Of a DNA stretch of 64,000 nt, positions 1-12,562 are shown in pieces (within the stretch, counting starts at the first letter, position 1; each line of letters begins with the position of its first letter). The position numbers and the translations under genes are program-made. The stretch spans positions 231,545,792 through 231,609,791 of the forward strand of contig NC_133649.1 in assembly GCF_009905375.1 (NCBI RefSeq). Direction: 5' to 3'. Source of the DNA: Apium graveolens. Taxonomy: Eukaryota > Streptophyta > Magnoliopsida > Apiales > Apiaceae. Below the pieces are notes generated by a model. It was given only the letters and a program-made list of their open reading frames with translations. It ran no database searches and was not told the origin of the DNA.

Positions 1-139
1 TTTTCATACAAGTCAACAAAATAAACAAAAAAAATGAAAATGAAAAAAATGAGAACACAGTTTTGGTATTAATTCAAAAACTACATGGTTAAATGGACAA
101 AACTTAAGCGAAAATTTCGTGTGCGCTCTTGGGTGTCAT

Positions 140-250
140 CTACAGCTTGTCTTGGTCTTGCAAGAGTTTTTCTTTAGCCAGTTTTTTGAGCTTAGCCACC
201 TCAAGATCTTTGTTCATCTTCCTCTTGTACATCTCACCAAGTCACTCATT
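140..250 (-). pseudogene. C-terminal tail of an env-like ORF (older Sirevirus-like element)
   Basis: On the minus strand a lysine-rich frame runs from an ATG at 230-232 to a stop at 140-142 and reads MYKRKMNKDLEVAKLKKLAK and onward. A similar lysine-rich tail ending in LEDDKKKSE precedes a stop near 19000 in copia A. I infer the end of the extra ORF that Sirevirus-type copia elements carry downstream of pol. Copia A inserted just upstream of it (duplication CAAAA at 251-255), and an in-frame TGA sits a few codons before the ATG. No conserved domain is visible, so the assignment rests on charge and similarity only. Confidence 0.35.
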
Positions 251-255
251 CAAAA

Positions 256-761
256 TTTTAGGTCCGTAATCAACTATAAAGGGGGGGGGTGAATACAGTT
301 TATGCAATTAATTCGACAAAGTTTCAACAGAATCAACAGTTTTTATATTAACAGCTAAAAACTGATTACAAACGTACTCTCTCAAAAGGATGAACAAATA
401 TCATTGAGTGTTGCTAGGTTATGCGAATGATATAACAATGTTCGCAATGTATATAGCATGAACCTAATCTATGCTTCATATAGAGCACAGCTACACAGTC
501 AAATAAGGAATCCTATTATACTACAATAAGGAAAACTATTCATGTATGAGTGCTTCTGAGATAAAGTCCTTCACCGCCTTGAATTCCTCCTTTCCTTTTC
601 CATATTGAATATTAACTGCAATAACAAATCCTGATGACATCATTAGATGATCATCAAGTACTGATATAAGTACCGATGACGTCACTCTTTAGTAAATACT
701 TATATAAGTCCTGATATGAACTTCTGATAGTTTCTGCTGATATTATCAATTATATCTAACA
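256..761 (-). repeat. Copia A 3' LTR
   Basis: This 506-bp LTR starts TTTTAGGTCC on the plus strand (the canonical TG is mutated) and ends CTAACA. It aligns end to end with 44610-45114, sharing a G-run near its left end and repeated TGATATAAG-type motifs near its right end. The polypurine tract follows at 762, which identifies it as the 3' LTR of a minus-strand element. Confidence 0.88.
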
Positions 762-771
762 ATCTCCCCCA
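762..771 (-). other. Polypurine tract of copia A
   Basis: The plus strand reads ATCTCCCCCA next to the LTR end. On the element's strand this is a G-rich purine run ending GGGGGAGAT directly before TGTTAG, the usual primer site for plus-strand DNA synthesis. Confidence 0.8.
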
Positions 772-2068
772 ACTTGTTCATTATGGTAATATGTACAAGT
801 TCTTATTGATGATGTCAAAACTATCTAAATGCATAAATCAAGTAACCATATTCTTTCTTACTTTAGTGAATATCAGACTTTACTCTTCATTTGGAACTCT
901 AACACAGTCTGGAAAATCTTCAAGAAACTTCCTTAGCAGATTTTCTTCCATTACATCCAAATACCATTGCATCCTTTGTTTATGTTCATTTAGTTCATCT
1001 GTTGATTCATCATTCTGATAGATGGCAACCCTGATATTATGTAACTTTTAATTTCCAAGAGATAGATCATCCAGCTCCAGAAACCCAATTTTCTTTCTAT
1101 AAGGATTAAAGGTCAAAACTTTAGTACCTAGACTCATTTTTATCTTGGCTCCTCCAATAAGCATATCAACAACATATTCAGTTTGATCAATGTACTTTGG
1201 AATGTAGTTTGATTTCTAAGGCATTCTTTTCCGCTTTAACTATATTAGGTTCTTTATGAATGCAAACCATCTGGCAGTTACAAAATTAGTTACCTTGAGA
1301 ATTGTAGCAATAAGTTCCAATTTCTGCCATGGTTTATCTCTTAACTGTTCTTGATTCAACCTTAAGCTTCTCCCAGACTCCAGAAAATAAATTACTTTCT
1401 CTTCAACATGATCAATAACAATTTGCACTGATATGATCTTTTGTAAGTCTTCAAGCATCACATTTTCTCCAATTTCTTTCAAATTAGAATGCATTCTTAA
1501 AGTCAAAGCATCTCCTATAAATGGATCATCAGCATTTAATTTTCCAAGACCACTTGTGATTTCAGTTTTCTAGATTGAGAACTTCCACTGTAAATCTTCT
1601 TTAATGTTTCAGAAGAATCTCTTCTAGGTGTTGGTTTCTTGCTTCCCCACAGTACCTTCTTTTTTTCTTCAAAAGTAAGTTCTGGCTTATGAGAGACTAT
1701 GCCTTCAAAATCAGGATTTGATAACTCTCCTTGAATTGGTTTTGAGAAATCAACAACATGAGTAGAATCAGAGGTTGTGATTGGTTGAATAACAGCTTCT
1801 TCTTTAGCTTGAGAAATGTCAGTGGTTAATTTCAAAATTATCATCCTAGTCAGCTCCATAAATCTCCCTTTTTTTGGTGAGCTTGGCTCATTTCTTCTTC
1901 TTCAGTAATTTCATCAGTATCAAAAGATTGAGCAGCTGTATAGATTGGATCTATCAGGATTTGTGATTTAGTTGCTTTAGATACTGATTTCTTCTTTGCA
2001 ACGGCTTTGGCTTTAGACTTTGAAAATTTTGACTTCTCTCCTATCTTCTCTTTCCCTTTATACTTCAT
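772..2068 (-). pseudogene. Env-like / 3' accessory ORF remnant of copia A
   Basis: Three overlapping minus-strand frames (1850-2068, 1536-1859, 1240-1506) read as one broken protein. It has a Lys/Ser-rich basic N-terminus (KGKEKIGEKSKFSKSKAKAV), an acidic middle with TDEITEEEE, then a more ordinary segment with ELTFEEKKKVLWGSKKPTPR. This fits the extra, poorly conserved ORF between pol and the 3' LTR in Sirevirus-type copia elements; some have been proposed to be env-like, but no membrane segment or signal peptide is visible here. Frameshifts near 1855 and 1520 break the frame. From 1240 down to 772 no frame is convincing. Nothing proves function, and I do not recognise a domain. Confidence 0.5.
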
Positions 2069-2216
2069 GTCAGCAGTTAATTGGGGGTTTTTGATTCTGG
2101 GGTTATGGGATGAAATTGATCATGGGATAGCTTTATATGATTGTTTATGACTGATTTGCACGGTTAATTGCATCAAACGATAGCCCCAAGTAGTAATTCA
2201 AGTTTTAGGATTTATG

Positions 2217-3471
2217 TGAAATTTGCGTCAATCGTTTTTTGTTTATATGAATCTGAGGTTGTTTTGATGATAGGGTTTGACTATAGATGTCATAGCTTTA
2301 TTTTAAACTATTATTTGTAATTTTTCATGTACATATTAGTGAGATTGGTATTTGGCCGGATTTTTGTATTTAATCGGAAAATGAGTTGTAGGGTTATTAG
2401 GATTAGACGTTGGTATGGTTGAATTCCCGGTAAAATTCTGAGTGAAATCGATATAAGATTCGATTCGAACGATTCCGGGATCGATGGTAATCGACCTCAC
2501 CGGACTTCGTTGAAGCTCGTCGGAATTTTTGGTAGTTTTGGCCGGCAAACGAGTTCCAGGGATGAATAGGCAGGGTTGTGATGATTTCTGGATAGCAGGA
2601 ATGATTTACAATTATTTGGGACAAAAACTAGCAGCAAACGAAGGGGTTTGGGCAGGATTTGAGTTCGCCAGAGTTGGGCTCCGGTGGCCGAAACCTCGCC
2701 GGGTTCTGGGTTGTGAAGAATATCGGCGGGTTGTTCTTGCCAACCCGGACCCAACCCATTTTTCTGAAACTAAAACCAGATTTTGATCTTCAAAACCCAA
2801 TTCTGATTTCTGGATATTTTATTTTATATTTATTTTTGTAAATTCAGAAAATTAGTTTCTTTTATTTAGAAAATCAAATAATTAAATTAATTAATTATTT
2901 AAATTATTCTATAAATAAATTTAAACTGTTTTTCTTATTTTAGAAAATCCAAAAATTATTTATTTAATTATTTATATCTTATTTATTTATGATTTATTTA
3001 AATTGATTAATTATTTTATAATTAATCAATTTATTTGAATAATTTTTAATAAATCCTATTTAATTTCCAAAAATTAGGGGTAATCATTTTAAAATTTTGA
3101 TTTTTCCTAGATACTTATTTAAAAATAAATTTGAGCTTTAATTATTTTTGAATAATTAATTATAATGAACTTTAATTGATTTATTGTTGTTTATTGCGTA
3201 ATAATTGGACCGTTTATCTGATTTAATCGAAACAAAAGCCCTTAGACTTAGAAAAATGACCTGATTCCATTTAAAATAGTTTAAATCTTAATTTCTTTCG
3301 GAGACGAGTTGAATTTCGATAGTTATTCATTTCAGATCTTATTAATTGTGATTACGAGTTCGATAAATCTCAGAAAATTAGAAAACGAATCAGGTATGAT
3401 TTATTAATGTGTATATAAGTATACTGCCAAACCTAAAAATATTTGTAAATTTAAATCAACTATGTGACTTA
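2217..3471 (+). repeat. Left part of solo-LTR-like remnant 1
   Basis: This holds a GC-richer block at about 2400-2780, with several short frames in both directions that shadow each other, then a very AT-rich stretch (2810-3200) of TTTA/ATTA motifs. I see no recognisable protein. It is interrupted at 3472 by element B1, and ACTTA at 3467-3471 is the first copy of the B1 target duplication. Confidence 0.45.
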
Positions 3472-5042
3472 TGTAACACCCCCAGATCCGGGGTCGGGGA
3501 TCCGGGTCGTCACGGTCTTTCTTTCCTAACTGTTGTTGTGTGATGAAGAAATAAAGCAAGGGTGAGCAGCAAGCCCACCAAAATAATATGTATAATGATT
3601 TACAATATATGAGCCTACTCATAATACTCATGAAAGTCTTGGTCAAAAGAAATGAACCAAGTTGATATCTTAATGCGATGAAGTCGCAAAATATTCAGTA
3701 TATATATATACATATATACTTTTCAAAATATTGGAAGTCCTCTTCCATGCATAATACACACAGAATTCCAGTGTATAACTGTATAAAAATATCGTTGCAA
3801 GGTGATCTCATATATCTAACCTTGTCTCAACGTTTTTCTGAAAATCTTTGTCATGCATAAGATAATCATTTACTAGATATAAGTTTAAAAGATGAAGTTA
3901 CAAAATACTCCAATATACTTATATCTTTTCCAAATACTACTTGAACTACCACCATTCAAGTTATAATTAGTTTCCAAAGTTCATCACATAGACGAGACTA
4001 CAAGATAATACTTGAATAGATTCAACCTTTAAAATATCATCAAAATAAAATGAAGTTATGAGATACTTCATTTGATGCAAACATTATTTTGAAAACTTGA
4101 CCCTGCCAACACTCAACAATCGCCCAACCGTAGCCTTTCTATCGAAGTGCTTTGGGTAGTGTTGCAGAAATATCCAATTGGATGATGAACTCATTACGGG
4201 AGTTTACCGCGCCAGGAAGACCACTTACGATGATCAGTCGTAGTAGTACAACCCCACCATTTTCTACATGTAGAGGAGAACCTGTCGGATTTACTTGTCA
4301 ACCGAACACTGAACTCCTAAGGAATGGACCGCCTTAGCGGAACTTCCAGGCCATTTGGGCCAATATAATAAGGCTGGGCCGGCGCTACTCGACCACTTAC
4401 GCCACTCCTAGTTCAGATGAAATCCATGACTCTGAAACGTAAAGCTCGTTTCCCCCTTTCCCCAAGTAGAAACTTGTTGATACGGCTCCACCAAGAAGTC
4501 GTACCTAGTTGGAAAGGAAAACTCACCGATATTTCCCAGGCGATGCCTGTTAATGGATTAACTTGTTCCAAGAATTTTACTTCCCGAATATTGGGTAAGT
4601 AATCAAAAACTCTTTTACCAAGACAGCAATCTTGTTGCGAATATAAAACACACCACCGAGCCGGATCCCCCAGGTTTTGAGCGAGTATTTAAATCCCCTT
4701 TTTAAAAGGAAGATCTTAAATATAAAAATAGTTTTGGGATCCGCTCTAACTTTTGAAAATCATTTTAAAGACTCGAAAACACTTTAAAGAGTGTTTGGAG
4801 TAAAACTGATTTAATGAAGTAAATCAGTCCCCAGAATATTTAGAAAATGTCTGAATATTATTATTTAAATAATATTCCCATAAAAATAATCTTTATAAAA
4901 TAATTGAAGTAGAAGTATTAAAACTTATACTTGAAATGAATAGCAAATAATCAAAGATATACTTATACGAAAGTAATATCTTTATTTGAATAATCAAAAA
5001 TAAGTTTGATTATCGACACCTTATTCTTTAATAAATTAAAGA

Positions 5043-5280
5043 ATATATCTCAGCAAATAATCGGAGTCATAGATCCTCAAATGAATATTCAAATAATATT
5101 CAATAAATAAAATAAGCTGAGTCATAATACCTCGAATGAATATTATAAATAATATTCATTAAATAAAATAAAGGAGTCATACATCCTCAAATGAATATTC
5201 AAATAATATTCAATAAATAATGTAAAGGAGTCATACGCCTTCGAATAATATTTGAAATAATATTCAATAATAAAATAAAG
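5043..5280 (-). repeat. About 60-bp tandem repeat block in the B-family LTR
   Basis: Four degenerate units read as GGAGTCATA, a CTCGAATG-like core, then GAATATTC, AATAATATTCAATAA and an A-rich spacer. GAATATTC is a perfect palindrome. Equivalent blocks occur at about 14565-14805, 23990-24215 and 33800-34028, so the repeat belongs to the family LTR and is not a new local expansion. Confidence 0.75.
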
Positions 5281-5331
5281 TTAAAGTTATCGAATAAACC
5301 TTATTCGATTAATAGTTTTAAAAACTATATC

Positions 5332-5350
5332 CATATATATATATATATAA

Positions 5351-5386
<36 letters not shown>
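5332..5386. repeat. TA microsatellite in B1 LTR
   Basis: This is an almost pure (TA)n run with one AAATAAA interruption. The matching run in the other LTR (about 14856-14900) is shorter. That length change is one of the few differences between the two LTRs. Confidence 0.9.
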
Positions 5387-5388
<2 letters not shown>

Positions 5389-7468
5389 TCGGGAACATCG
5401 ACTCCCGGTTTAGAAATATGTTCACCTTTTATCCCCTATACTAAGGGTATACGCAACTACTTGCTTATTTCTAGCATAGGTATTATGCAACTATAAGCAT
5501 TGAAATCAACAGATAGATAACCAGATTACGAAACAGACATGCATATATACCATATTAGCATGCTCCAATATATCGCAAAATTTGCTAATAACAATCATGC
5601 AATATCACAAGATAATGCATATACATATATTTACATCACAACAACAGTATAACGGGTAGAAAACTTGCCTGAGCGACTGGGGTTACGAATGGCTCGGGAC
5701 GAGTCTGGTAACCTATAAACAACAAGTAAGTTGGAATTAAACCAAAATCACTTGTAAATCTATACTTTAACTAACTTAGACTCTAACGCTTGTTTTGCGC
5801 TCACTGATTCGCTTAAGCCACTCGGGTACCCTCGGCTCCACCATTTTTAATAATTTAACCTTTACGAGTTTTAAAGCGATTCCTTCGCGAGTGTCTTACC
5901 AACTGCCTAACACACTTACCATAAATGTTTCATACATTAATTAACCCTTTTTGGTCTTTAATCTATGTTTCAAAGTAAGGCGAGGGAAAAAGTTTCGTTC
6001 GCGAAACGCCGTTACTTGAAACGGTCGTTTCTCCTAAACCGTGCATCGGAATCGAACGAACTACATATCAAAACGAAGCTCGTAACATGAGCTATCTAAT
6101 CATGGCAGTGGTCATAATCTAGCAGGGGGTTCTCGGGTCCTAATGTTATGCACAAAAACAGTCTAAAGAAAATCGGACGTTACGACGGCTATGTTTACGC
6201 GTTTTCCCAATTTTAAACCATTCAATACCAACCACAAATCAACCCCAAATCAATCATACAACCAATATCCCTCCAAACCACATCATAACAGCCCCAACAA
6301 ATCCACATTAACCATTTATACCTATTCCTCACATGAACTAAAAGCTTTACTTAGGTTCTTTAACTAATTACCAAGATTTACAACTCCAACAATGCAACAA
6401 AACCAACTAATCTCTACAAACTCAACCAAACTTCAACCAATCAAGCATCATGCTTCACATATGCTATATCAAACACATTCAATACTAATTACTCAAGACT
6501 AAAGCTAGGGTTTGTAGTTTATACCTTCCTTGGAGAGTGGAGAGTCAAGAGAATGGCTTGGAATCACCTTTAAAGCCCTTATCCAAGCTTAATCTAAACA
6601 AAACTTCAAGAACACAAATTTTAGTTCTTGAAAACACTATTCACCATCTTCTTTCATGATTTATAGAAAAAGATTGGCTTGGAATTAGGAGCTTAAACTT
6701 ATAGGAAGTATGTAACTATCCATGGGGAAGCTTAGATAATTACCTTGCTAAATAGTAAGTGGAGGAGCTTGGACTTCCATTTTTTAAGAAAAAACCCGAG
6801 AGCTTGAAGAAGAAGAAGAGATATTTTTGTGTTTTGCTTGGTGAAATGAAATGATTTGCTTGGTTGGTTGATTTTTGTTGTTTGCTTTAGTGAATTACCT
6901 AGTTGCCCTTGGTTTTTGTGTGGTTAAAAAGTCACCACATCTCCTTCCTTCCTTGTCATGCCTATGTCATCCTCATGATGTCATTCTCCCTTCCTTGTCC
7001 TCTTTCTATTGGTTGGATGACATCATTCCCACTAATCCCTTTGATTAACTTCCTAATCGTTTGCCTAATGACCGCTGATCTGTTATACGGTTCGCTTAAC
7101 TTTCGTTTTCGTTTATCGTTTGAGGGATCATACCCGGGATCTTATTACTTAGGTTCCCTTAACCTTTCTCAATATATTATATCCCTTTTATGATCCTCTC
7201 CTATAATCCTTTTATTTAAATCCTTTTTATCCTGTTACCTTATACTTAATTCTCTCCGTATCTTGTGGATTTCCGGGAAAAACCAAAGTGTTCGGAATTG
7301 GATTCTGACGATCTTTACATACACTTATATACTTCATAGAGTACTAATAATATCCCATAAGATCAATATCAGAACCCCTACATAGCGTGGCATGAAAAGT
7401 TTTCTCGTTCAGCAAAAACACTATTCATAAGGGTTTCAAAATTTCTCAAAAAAATTGGGGTTATTACA

Positions 7469-7486
7469 GTCTCCCCTCCTTAAAAG
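7469..7486 (-). other. Polypurine tract of B1
   Basis: The plus strand reads GTCTCCCCTCCTTAAAAG directly after the LTR end. On the element's strand this is a purine run ending AAGGAGGGGAGAC, placed exactly at the LTR start. Confidence 0.85.
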
Positions 7487-8520
7487 GATTCCGTCCCGGA
7501 ATCGGATAGAAATAAATAGGGATACTTTCTTAGTATTGCACTTTCTAACTCTCAAGTCAATTTTCCCACATTGTGGTTCTACCATCAAACTCTTACTAGT
7601 TTGATAACCCTTCTCCTAAGCACTCGTTCCTTTTCACTCTATAACCCTTCCTGGTTGCTCCATATAGGTTACGTCGGGTTGCATATCTATGCGCTCATAT
7701 GCCCCTATTTATCTGGCATCTGAATTACACTTCCTTAACATTGATACGTGAAACGCGTTATGACTAGCTACATGTTCTGGGTTAGGGCTAGCTCATATGC
7801 TAACTTCCCAAACGTCTTAATATATCCAAGGGTCCAACAAATTGTAGACTTAGCTTTCCTTTCTTTCCGAACCTCATCAATCCTTTCCAAGGGATACCTA
7901 TAACATTACTAGGTCCCCTATTTCATACTCTTTATCCTTTCATGTCAAATCAACATACTTATCATGACCATCTTGGGCTACTACCAGCCGTCCTCTGATT
8001 AGATCTATCATATCCTTGGTCCTTTGGACTACTGCGGGTCCGAGCATCTTGCGCTCTACAACTTCATCCTAACATAAGGGAGATCGACATTATCTTCCCT
8101 CAATGATCTCATAAGGCGACATCTCGATAATGACATATGATCTATTGTCGTAAGATAACTCAATCCGAATTAAGTGATCATTCCAAATTCTTTCAAGTCT
8201 ATTACACAGACTCTCATTATTGCTTTTAACATTAGAGCTTCTGCTTCTCAATACCCATTCTTTTCCAGTTCGTAATCGCTACTACCTTCCGTTCCTAATA
8301 TTATACTGGTTATACTTTTGCTCGTTAGCATTCTATAACCTTTTAATAACCACGTCAACCTTAGTATCACGAATGTGTTCCCATTCCGCATACTACCACC
8401 ACTTTATTACTCCTTTTTCAGTTGCTTCTATTTTCCAAAATTTGATCAATCAAATAGAAGTAAAGGAATTTGTTGAGAGATCACTAAGATCATGAACACT
8501 TGTTATATCGCATAGTTAGT
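7487..8520 (-). pseudogene. B1 integrase C-terminus and chromodomain-like tail (degenerate)
   Basis: Reading leftwards on the minus strand with many stops and shifts, one meets LERIWNDHLIRIELSYDNRS, then MSPYEI and CRSPLC (end of the integrase core). A GDLV..VSPWKG..RFGKKGKLS stretch follows (integrase C-terminal module), then VIKLVRV and NHNVGK (chromodomain-like), and finally FRDGILLRRGD close to the polypurine tract. This order is that of Tekay/Del chromoviruses. The integrase would join cDNA to the host, and the chromodomain would target chromatin. No frame longer than 60 codons survives, so there is no product. The homologous block of B2 is at 26341-27110. Confidence 0.7.
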
Positions 8521-11229
8521 ACAGAAGGTGGCCAGCCTTTAGTACTTGACAAGCAATTAAACAATAGCTGGTATCCTACTAGGCTTCTATCACACAGATA
8601 GATAGTCATTCGGCAATACCTCCCCTTTCTGGAAGGGTTGTTCTTCTCAGCTTACATGAAATGAAAAGAAGAGAAAAGAACGAACTGAAGAGAATTGTAT
8701 ATATGAAAAAAAATATACTGCCACAAAATATCTGGCTTGGAATCTACCTCTGAACTATAGAGGTTTGTCATAGGAGAACAAAACATATATGTATTTATAT
8801 CAACATCAAGTATTATAGCATCGTATTTCACGTGCCTAAATATTTTCGTTATCCCGTCCATCATTCTATGGACCCATGCTCTTCCTCGAGCTTATACACA
8901 ATTACCTTTGAAACTCCCTCGACATCGAAAATCGAATCTGGGATCTCATTCTAGACATCATCGTTACTCGAATTCTATGCTTGCACCGCAACCTTCCTCG
9001 TATAATAATACGACTCTCTATTGATAAGAAAGAATAATAATTCACTATGTAGATACTCTACTTAATTAGTCTATTAATGATGACTTATACACTACCACGA
9101 CCCGATTAGTGGTACTCAATCTCAACACCCATTCCAATACAACTCTCACGGTTGTAATCAGCTCAATACTCGCAGAATCATTGCTGCCTCACTATGGTCC
9201 ACCACTGACCTACTGTCGTCATTCATTTTCCATGAAGTCTTAATAGCTAACCATACGGAGTCCATACAGGTCGTATCTAATTCTCCTAAGAAATTAACAT
9301 AACCACCAATCACAATTCATGAAGAACACTCGTGATCCTGACATACATACATGACATGAAGCAAATAAAAGTGCAGAAGAGTTTCAATCGAAGCAACGAT
9401 AGCAGGTTAATACCATTCTTAATCATACGCCCTAAATAGAAGAATTAACTCAAGGGTTCATCTAGTCCTTTTTGAAACATGGTTCTGGCTTATCTCAAGA
9501 TAGGACCTTATAAGATAGATAGCCCGTTCATGGCGATTACACGAATTCAACCTTTGCCAACTACTATTACGGTTGGGTATTGCACAGTCATCAGAAGGAA
9601 TGTCAATCTTCCAAACCATAATACAATCTGCATAGCTTTGACCATCATCATTGTATTCCTTTGGCACAAGCGCCTATAATTATCCTCTTACCTTTAAAGT
9701 GTCGGCCACCTCTTTAGCCTTTCCTGATAGTAAAATTTCCTTACAGTCAATGTCATTTTAACCACCTCCAAATAAATTTTTCCACCTTATTTCAATCACA
9801 ACTTATGTGAAGATGTTTTCCTTAAAATCTGATGAGTAAAAAAAAAAATCACCATTTTTCCATAAGTTATTGCCTCAGTCTTTAGAGGTTAATCACTGTC
9901 ATGACTGACTCTCAATCATAATTAGAACATCCTTTATCTTAAGTCCTAATTGCCCTGAACAATTTCGACCATTATTGGTTCGATCCATACCTTCTCGTGG
10001 TTTAACACGTGCCTCACTTGGCATCATTATAATTACGTCATATTTCCTTTATCACCATTTCCATTCTTGAGAATTTTGAATATTACCTTTCTCATTGCAA
10101 AACCTCTAAGGTTATCCTTGAATCGTTCCTCCTGTATTCCCTAGATACAGGGCATATCACCATACCCTATACTAATACTAGAACCATTATCTATATGTTT
10201 CTGAAAAATTTTCTCCACTGATACTTAAAGGTCATCATTACCTTAATATTTTCCAATTCATACTGTCAAAACTCATACTATCCCTATTAAGGGTGAAATG
10301 CCAACCTTCATGCATTCCCCCTATGGTTCATCTCAAGTTATCGAAGTTATATCCTTAATTCCACCTTTAAAAGGTACCTGCATCCTTCCATGGATAAATC
10401 AAGTCATATATCCTTGATAGATTATCTTATTCATCATTCCCACCTCGATAGTCTATACCTAACTTCATAATAGCATCCTTATTCAAATTGAGGTCAATCC
10501 ATATGGCCTTCAAAAGATAACAATGGTTATCTGCTTTTCTTTCCTGATTTGGTAATGATAACATGGATGTTCTGGAAGATATTGGTCATGTTCAACGTGA
10601 ACTTCTTTTTAATAATTCCTTATTTACTTTTGCTGTTTATCTCAACAGTCATCTCAATGTTGGGATATCTCTCATACCTGGCGTCTCCCTTTCTGGGTAT
10701 CAAGCCACCGGTCTTACACTTCACATTCTTGAAGGTCACTTCCTTCATCCAATTTTCCTAATTTCTTACTTCCTTGTCTCCTCAGTCTATCCGCGTCTCA
10801 TATTTATCCTTCGAATTATCTCAAGGTTTCCTCGAATCTTCCCAACTTACAGGGGATAAAATATATGTATCTCTTATACCTTCAACCATCAATTTAACTC
10901 ATGGTGAATCACTCTCATCCGGACGATTACATACTTTTCTATTTCTATTTCTACGAGTCTTTAGGGTTTCCTCATACCCAACTCCCTTATCATTCCCCAA
11001 ACTCTCTTGCCTTTATATTCCTTTCTCTTATCGTTATTTCATGAACCAACACAACATAAGCATTGATTTCAAACATCCCGTCATTCTGGATTCGTGTCTT
11101 CAGAACGAATCTTGATAACTTTTACAACTTAGATTCATAATTCATCATACTCGTCTGCCTTTGTTCTGGCTCTTAAGCTTTTACACTATCTCCATAACCT
11201 TGGGAAGTACTTTCCTGAAAACAATTGAC
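8521..11229. other. B1 internal region without recognisable domains
   Basis: About 2.7 kb lies between the integrase end and the gag remnant. It aligns along its length with 27111-30080 of B2 at visibly high identity. The hydrophobic plus-strand frames (10549-10761, 10563-10859, 10774-11115) are antisense to the element and recur, altered, in B2. I could not find an RT catalytic motif or protease here on either strand. Confidence 0.6.
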
Positions 11230-11560
11230 TGAACTTAAATCAGTTTATTATAATCTCTTGCTCCGTGCCTTCCTTGGCCTTTCACCAGCGGGTGGTCTCT
11301 CTCTTAGGAGGGTAAGTGACAAAACAGTCTTTTGTGGTTCGTCAATCATTTAGAATCTCAAATGATTCATCTATTTCCTTTAGCCAGGCTCTTGCCTCGA
11401 CTGGGTCAGCTTGTTCCTTGGAACTCTGAGAGCTTAGCGACTTAAAGGACATGAAAGAATTTCTCACCGCACTGTCTCCTCAGGGTGGTGGTTGGGGATA
11501 ATAGTCTAAGTTCTTTTTAGACAGGTCCATGAATTGCCGTATAGGAGTACCGTCTCGGGT
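11230..11560 (-). pseudogene. B1 gag remnant
   Basis: On the minus strand a broken reading contains FKSLSSQSSKE, then ADP.EARAWLKEI.ESFEIL, then (after shifts) an ATYPP/KGEAT-type segment. This is the front part of the retrotransposon gag core of Ty3/gypsy elements. Gag would form the particle that packages the RNA. The same block in B2 (30080-30400) keeps a 62-codon open piece. Position is the oddity: gag normally follows the primer site directly, but here it lies downstream of RT/RNase H fragments. No zinc knuckle was found nearby. Confidence 0.7.
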
Positions 11561-11769
11561 CTCCTTTCCTTACTCGACTTTCTATTTCCTTAGTATGAAA
11601 TGTTTCATCCTACTCCCCATAATTGGGGTCATCTTTTAATTTAAAATCCTCATTTTCCACTCCATTATGTCATGGGTTCCTTCTATCTTGATGGCGACCT
11701 CCCTGACTATCACGTTCAGGGTTTGCTCTAAATCTTATTCCTCAAACTAGCTTTCGTCTAAGATCTCAT

Positions 11770-12562
11770 CCTTACGCTCTTGAACTTTCGGAACCCAAAT
11801 TCTATAGGAATGCCTCATTATTCCCTTATCATCTTTCTCGATATTAACCTCTTATCTATTTGTTGGCTCTCTGCCTTCATTCATAACTTTTTCTGGCACA
11901 ATATGATCTTTTCCAATAATTCGGGCTGTATTGCTATCTCAAACAGCTTTTCGGTACCGGCTCCGGTTACCTTCACTACTATTTCCATTTTCTCAAAATC
12001 TCTTATAAACTCTCCAAAAGACATTATCATCTTGAGTCTCTCCTTTTTACTAAGGGCATCAGCCACCATATTGGCTTACCCCGAATGATAAAGAATCTGC
12101 CAATCATAATTCTTGATTAGCTCTAACCGCCTCCTCTAGCGTATGTTGAGCTCTTTCTACGTAAGAATGTACTAGAGCACTTATGGCTTAGGTAATTCTC
12201 GCACTTCTCTCCATACAAGTAGTGCCTCCAATCTTTAGGGTAAAACTATTGCCACGAGCCTAAGCTCATGGGCGGTGATATCAAATTTCATATTACCTTA
12301 ATTGTCTTGACGCAGACGCGATTATCTTGCTATGCTAAGAAGCACCCTAATTCCTTATGCGAAGCGTCACTTACAAATCACAAAATCTCCTTTTTCCATC
12401 CGGCAATGCCAGCATAGGGGCCATCACCAACCTCTGCTTCAGTTCTTGAAAGCTGTTCTCGCATTTCTCTGTCCATTCGAACTTCTCAGTCTTACGAGTA
12501 AGCCGCGTTAAAGGGGCTACTATCTTTACAACTTGAACGAACCACCGGTAGTGACCGTCCAA
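11770..12562 (-). pseudogene. B1 RT end, RNase H and integrase N-terminal remnant
   Basis: Minus-strand frames give, in order, VAPLTRLTRKTEKFEWTEKC and FQELKQRLVMAPMLALPDG (connection between RT and RNase H, 12371-12562), then VADALSKKERLK (end of Ty3/gypsy RNase H, near 12060). After that comes an integrase-start-like GIPIEFGFRKFKS segment. The RT palm with its catalytic aspartates is absent. Stops and frameshifts interrupt every part. It sits only about 400 bp from the primer site, where gag is expected, so the internal order is abnormal. B2 has the same arrangement at 30640-31420, including a stop shortly after the LEKxILC motif. Confidence 0.75.

Larger units (their letters stand above)
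3472..7468 (-). repeat. B1 3' LTR
   Basis: This is the left LTR of B1, next to the polypurine tract. It contains a run of about 60-bp tandem repeats (about 5043-5280) and a long TA microsatellite (5332-5386). The small plus-strand frames inside it (for example 4152-4337 and 6903-7193) recur at the same place in the other LTR and run antisense to the element; I do not regard them as genes. Confidence 0.93.

Noticed and set aside
2497..2841. Several overlapping frames in both directions in a GC-richer block
   Set aside because: They shadow each other in an LTR-like remnant, show no known motif and none dominates.
4152..4602. Two 61-codon frames repeated identically at 13676-13861 and 13941-14126
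   Set aside because: The repetition is explained by the two nearly identical LTRs of B1, not by a gene family.
10549..11115. Overlapping hydrophobic plus-strand frames that look like membrane proteins
   Set aside because: They are antisense to B1, overlap one another in different frames, and the B2 equivalents are altered and shifted. Pyrimidine-rich sequence gives hydrophobic residues by chance.
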